A DNA stretch of 20,244 bases from Tubiluchus corallicola (Eukaryota > Priapulida > Priapulimorpha > Priapulimorphida > Tubiluchidae), in NCBI GenBank assembly GCA_030141605.1, contig JAQGDQ010000730.1, forward strand, positions 64,001-84,244. The letters are read 5' to 3'. Shown here one piece after another: positions 17,424-20,244 of the stretch (the first letter of the stretch is position 1; every line of letters starts with the position of its first letter). A program made the position numbers and the translations under genes. The notes beneath the pieces were generated by a model that ran no database searches, had not been told where the DNA came from, and saw nothing but the letters and a program-made list of their open reading frames with translations.

Positions 17424-17550
17424 CCTCCTCCTCCTCCTCCTCCTCCTCCTCCTCCTCCTCCTCCTCCTCCTCCTCCTCCTCCTCCTCATCCTCTTCCTCC
17501 TCCTCCTCCTCCTCCTCCTCCTCCTCCTCCTCCTCCTCCTCCTCCTCCTC
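17424..17550. repeat. (CTC)n / (GAG)n microsatellite
   Basis: About 42 CTC triplets with one interruption, CATCCTCTTC, near 17487. It is a pure pyrimidine tract on the plus strand and so could form triplex DNA. The poly-Pro, poly-Glu and poly-Arg frames over it are artefacts. Confidence 0.97.
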
Positions 17551-18097
17551 GTGTACTGCTTCAGCATCAGCAGCAATTTTCTGCGAAAGTTTAAGGAACA
17601 TGTCCTGACAAAACAGAAACAGGAAATTGCTAAATGTGTTGAAATGTTACTCCAATCCCTTCTGTAAAATAACTAACTAATTAGCTAAGAAACTAATCAA
17701 TTTCACTTGCACCATTTGCCTTATACACGCAATTCGTTGATTGTGCGGCCATTCACTGAAGACGAGATGGCAGCACACTTAAAAAGATATCCACCATTGC
17801 TTATTGCTTTAATACGTTTCCCTGCTACACAAATTCTAAGCATTTTGTACACGTACAAAAAAGTTACTCGGCACAAATACAAACTTCTGTACGCAAAAAG
17901 TTTAACACGCGACAACTCGTTGGCCCAATCCGATGCGTCACCACGATGAACGCAGACGCAGATATCCCATAATGCTTTTCAGACAATTGTCCTTATCCTG
18001 CCGTGACATCATTCGTCACATGTAACCGAAGTTTAGTAGAATTTGGGAACCGCAGATGTTCAGATTGATGACATCTAAAGCATTTTATTAATTAATT
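17551..18097. other. Non-coding stretch with short unassigned frames
   Basis: An 80-codon plus-strand frame at 17707-17949 and a 64-codon minus-strand frame overlap here. Neither shows a known motif, so I do not call a gene. No repeat is evident. Confidence 0.35.
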
Positions 18098-18454
18098 CTT
18101 GTTTGTTGTTGTTGTTGTTGTTGTCGTTGCTGCTGCTGCTGTTGCATTAAAAGCGTGTTCATGGAAAGCCTTGACAATTGTTGTTGTCGCTACTGCTACT
18201 GCTGCTGTTGTAGTCGTTGCTGCTGCTGCTGCTGTTGCATTAAAAGCATGTTCATGGACAGCCATGATAATTGTTGTTGTTGTTGTCGTTGTTGCTGCTG
18301 CTGCTGTTGCATTAAAAGCGTGTTCATGGAAAGCCTTGGCAATTGTAGTTGTTGTCGCTACTGCTACTGCTGCTGTTGTTGTCGTTGCTGCTGCTGCTGT
18401 TGCATTAAAAGCGTGTTCATGGACAGCCCTGATAATTGTTGTTGTTGCTGTCAT

Positions 18455-18490
<36 letters not shown>

Positions 18491-18510
18491 ATTAAAAGCG
18501 TGTTCATGGA
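18098..18510 (+). repeat. Compound TTG/CTG array with a longer repeated unit
   Basis: Runs of TTG, GTC and CTG triplets alternate with the spacer GCATTAAAAGCGTGTTCATG, which occurs five times, at about 18142, 18236, 18308, 18401 and 18488. Thus a unit of about 72-95 bp, made of trinucleotide runs plus spacer, has been duplicated. The spacer copies differ at one or two bases. Ala/Val-rich and Cys-rich open frames (176 and 166 codons) span it; I judge these as artefacts. Confidence 0.9.
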
Positions 18511-18535
18511 CAGCAGTAGATGTTTTGCCTCTGGC

Positions 18536-18830
18536 CGATTTCCCCGGGGGGTGGGGATTTCCCCGGGGGGGGTGGGGAAAAACACCCCTAAAAAAGTGCG
18601 AAAATCCGGAAACACCCCTAAAAAAGTGAAGTGGCTCTATTGTCGTGCTAGTTAAGTGACCAATTTAAGGATTAGGAGTGACGGTTGGTCGACGGGCCAC
18701 GCCCCCCTCGACTGCCGGGGGTGGGAACAAAAATCATCCCCCTAAAAAAGTGAAGTGGGTCTATTGTTGCGCTAGTTAAGTGCTCGATTTAAGGATTAGG
18801 AGTGACGGTTGGGACTCGCGCACGTTTTGG
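18536..18830 (+). repeat. Local duplications with CCCCTAAAAAAGTG motif
   Basis: GATTTCCCCGGGGGG occurs twice at 18537-18573. CCCCTAAAAAAGTG occurs three times. A block of about 70 bp from CCCCTAAAAAAGTGAAGTGG to AGGAGTGACGGTTGG is present twice, beginning near 18614 and 18740, with a few differences. The composition is far more GC-rich than the rest of the window. No transposon ends are recognised. Confidence 0.85.
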
Positions 18831-19840
18831 GGGGGGGTGCGCCCGGCGAGAACACCCCCCCTCCGCGGTAAATGCAGTCGTCCGTTCGACACGCGCTCGC
18901 TGCGCACTTTGCTTGCTCCACCCTAATTGTGGCTAATCCGGTAATCGACTCTCGCCGCCTAGCTAGCTAGATAATGGGCTAAAAGATTTCTCTACCCACG
19001 TGCAGCAGTCTCGTCGTCGTCGTTAAATGGTTAGGATGTTCTTTTATGCGAGTCTAAATTGCCTTGCAATTTTTAAAAATTTTACCCCACCCTCATCCGG
19101 GTTAGAATGTTCTTTTATGCGCGTCTAAGTTGCGATACAATTTTTAAAAATTTTATCCTACCTTTATCCGAGATGGATGGATGCCGTCACCGAAAAAGCC
19201 TTCTTCGCTCCATCCAATGCGGTCGCATCGTGCAACATACAGTCTACTCACACGCGCACACACCGCCGAGCACGATTGTTAGCACGGGCCGACCATTAGC
19301 ACGAACGTTACCACGTGTAACATACAGTCTACTCACGCGTCGCCGAGCATGATTAATTTCTGGGTTTCTTTATTTTTTTGTCAACTGTATCCAACGATGA
19401 TGATGATGATGATGACGACGATGATGACGCGGTATTACCTAAAGCAGAGTCTGATCTTTGGTCGTCATCCACTTTTTTATCCGACAGAACAATAATAACT
19501 AATGTTAGTTAAAATTATCTTTTCATTTTGTAAAAATCTTTCTATCTGTACTAACTTGCATGTTTGAACCCGCAACGAATGCACTCATCTGATCAGACGC
19601 CAAGGCAGGCACGTGTCTATTTTGTAAAAATCTTTCTATCTGTACTAACTCGCATGTTTAAACCCGCAACGAATGCACTCATCTGATCAGACGCCAAGGC
19701 GGGCACGTGTCTATTGCTTAATCCGGTAATTGACTCGACTACCTAGCTAATGAGGGCTTAATCCGTTAATTGACTTGCGAGACGTGACACCCGCGACTAT
19801 TTAAGTGCGTGTACCTGTTTTTAAAAAAAAGCCCGTTGGA
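18831..19840 (+). repeat. Mosaic of direct duplications, GC-richer block
   Basis: Several separate direct repeats lie here. GTTCTTTTATGCG with its downstream TTTTTAAAAATTTTA is present twice (about 19035 and 19108, unit about 72 bp). CATACAGTCTACTCAC followed by CGCCGAGCA occurs twice (19238 and 19321). A block of about 90 bp from TTTGTAAAAATCTTTCTATC to GGCACGTGTCTATT occurs twice (19529, 19620). GCTTAATCCGGTAATTGACT recurs in variant form (18936, 19717, 19756). A CTATTTAAG TATA-like site lies at 19797. No coding region is supported. Confidence 0.8.
19395..19428. repeat. (GAT)n / (GAC)n short microsatellite
   Basis: An imperfect run of GATGATGATG and GACGACGATG triplets of about 34 bp, inside the mosaic block. 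Confidence 0.85.
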
Positions 19841-20244
19841 ATGTACAGCAAGCAGACAGTAGGACAGCTGCCGTCTAGATAAAATTGAATGCCCGCAGCC
19901 TTCTAGTCTGCACGAATTTCAACGAGTCAGTATTTTTTAGGTGAGGATATATATATAATCCCAAAAACTCACAAGTTGCATTAGCCACATTTTTATTGAA
20001 AGATTTCTTTTTTGACAATAGGGTATTTAAAATTTTACTTTTATCTAGACTAGATGTACAAAGAGAAATAAAAACTGAGGCGCTTTACTATTAGACTAAA
20101 ATTGCCAGAGACTGAAGTGTATTTACTTTTTAAAATATTCATTTATCTTTATCCCGATGGGGTGTACCTTTACTATTTAAAAAATATTCATTTATCTTTA
20201 TCCTGGTCGGATGCTTTCTTCCGGTTGACAAAAACGATGTTGGG
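19841..20244. other. Right flank, non-coding, with one small direct repeat
   Basis: TATTCATTTATCTTTATCC occurs twice, near 20136 and 20187, each preceded by TTTAAAA-type sequence. Otherwise AT-rich with no frame or RNA gene. Confidence 0.5.

Noticed and set aside
17328-17601. Poly-Pro, poly-Glu and poly-Arg frames
   Set aside because: They are caused by the (CTC)n microsatellite and have no supporting flanking domain.
17707-17949. 80-codon plus-strand frame as a gene or the next MDM1-like exon
   Set aside because: No EY motif or recognisable domain, and no matching acceptor in phase 0. The frame length is within chance expectation.

Overview
The window is eukaryotic, and most likely from an invertebrate animal. 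The evidence is: an intron-containing gene with GT..AG junctions that keep the reading frame; a recognisable MUS81 nuclease gene; many decayed non-LTR retrotransposon ends; a tRNA-derived SINE; TTAA- and 8-bp-target-site MITEs; interstitial TTAGGG-like repeats; and AT-rich DNA with long micro- and minisatellites. The SINE and LINE types recall marine invertebrates such as molluscs, but I cannot fix the phylum.

Layout. 1-1620: repeat debris, comprising a 5'-truncated LINE with a 14-bp target-site duplication, a SINE, and a LINE C-terminus with a nonsense codon. 1755-3453: about 40 copies of a 39-44 bp satellite. 3713-4397: another LINE 3' end. 4455-7166 (minus strand): a complete MUS81 open frame with no intron, carrying a 19-copy 24-bp coding repeat in its linker. 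7167-9446: two head-to-head copies of one LINE family, with a hairpin and an (ATT)n tract between or within them. 9541-9648: degenerate telomere-like repeats.

10913-16221 and beyond (plus strand): an intron-rich gene that I assemble from five exons with consistent phase. It carries two [ST]EYxxx[FY]xW motifs and resembles MDM1, a microtubule/centriole protein. Its introns hold two LINE 3' ends, a hAT-like MITE, a piggyBac-like MITE, a 28-bp minisatellite and, directly after exon 4, a 16-copy array in which each unit carries a fused acceptor/donor (ACAG|GTA, in six copies ACAG|GTAAGT) like recursive splice sites. 16808-17174: a hAT-type MITE with an 8-bp duplication. 17424-18510: (CTC)n and compound CTG/TTG arrays. 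18536-19840: a GC-richer block built of local duplications.

MUS81 and the MDM1-like gene are transcribed divergently, with about 3.9 kb of repeat-rich DNA between their start codons. I see no functional link between them. The window is ordinary repeat-rich animal chromosome. The points most worth a second look are the recursive-splice-like array, the coding minisatellite in MUS81, and the LINE copies bracketing MUS81.
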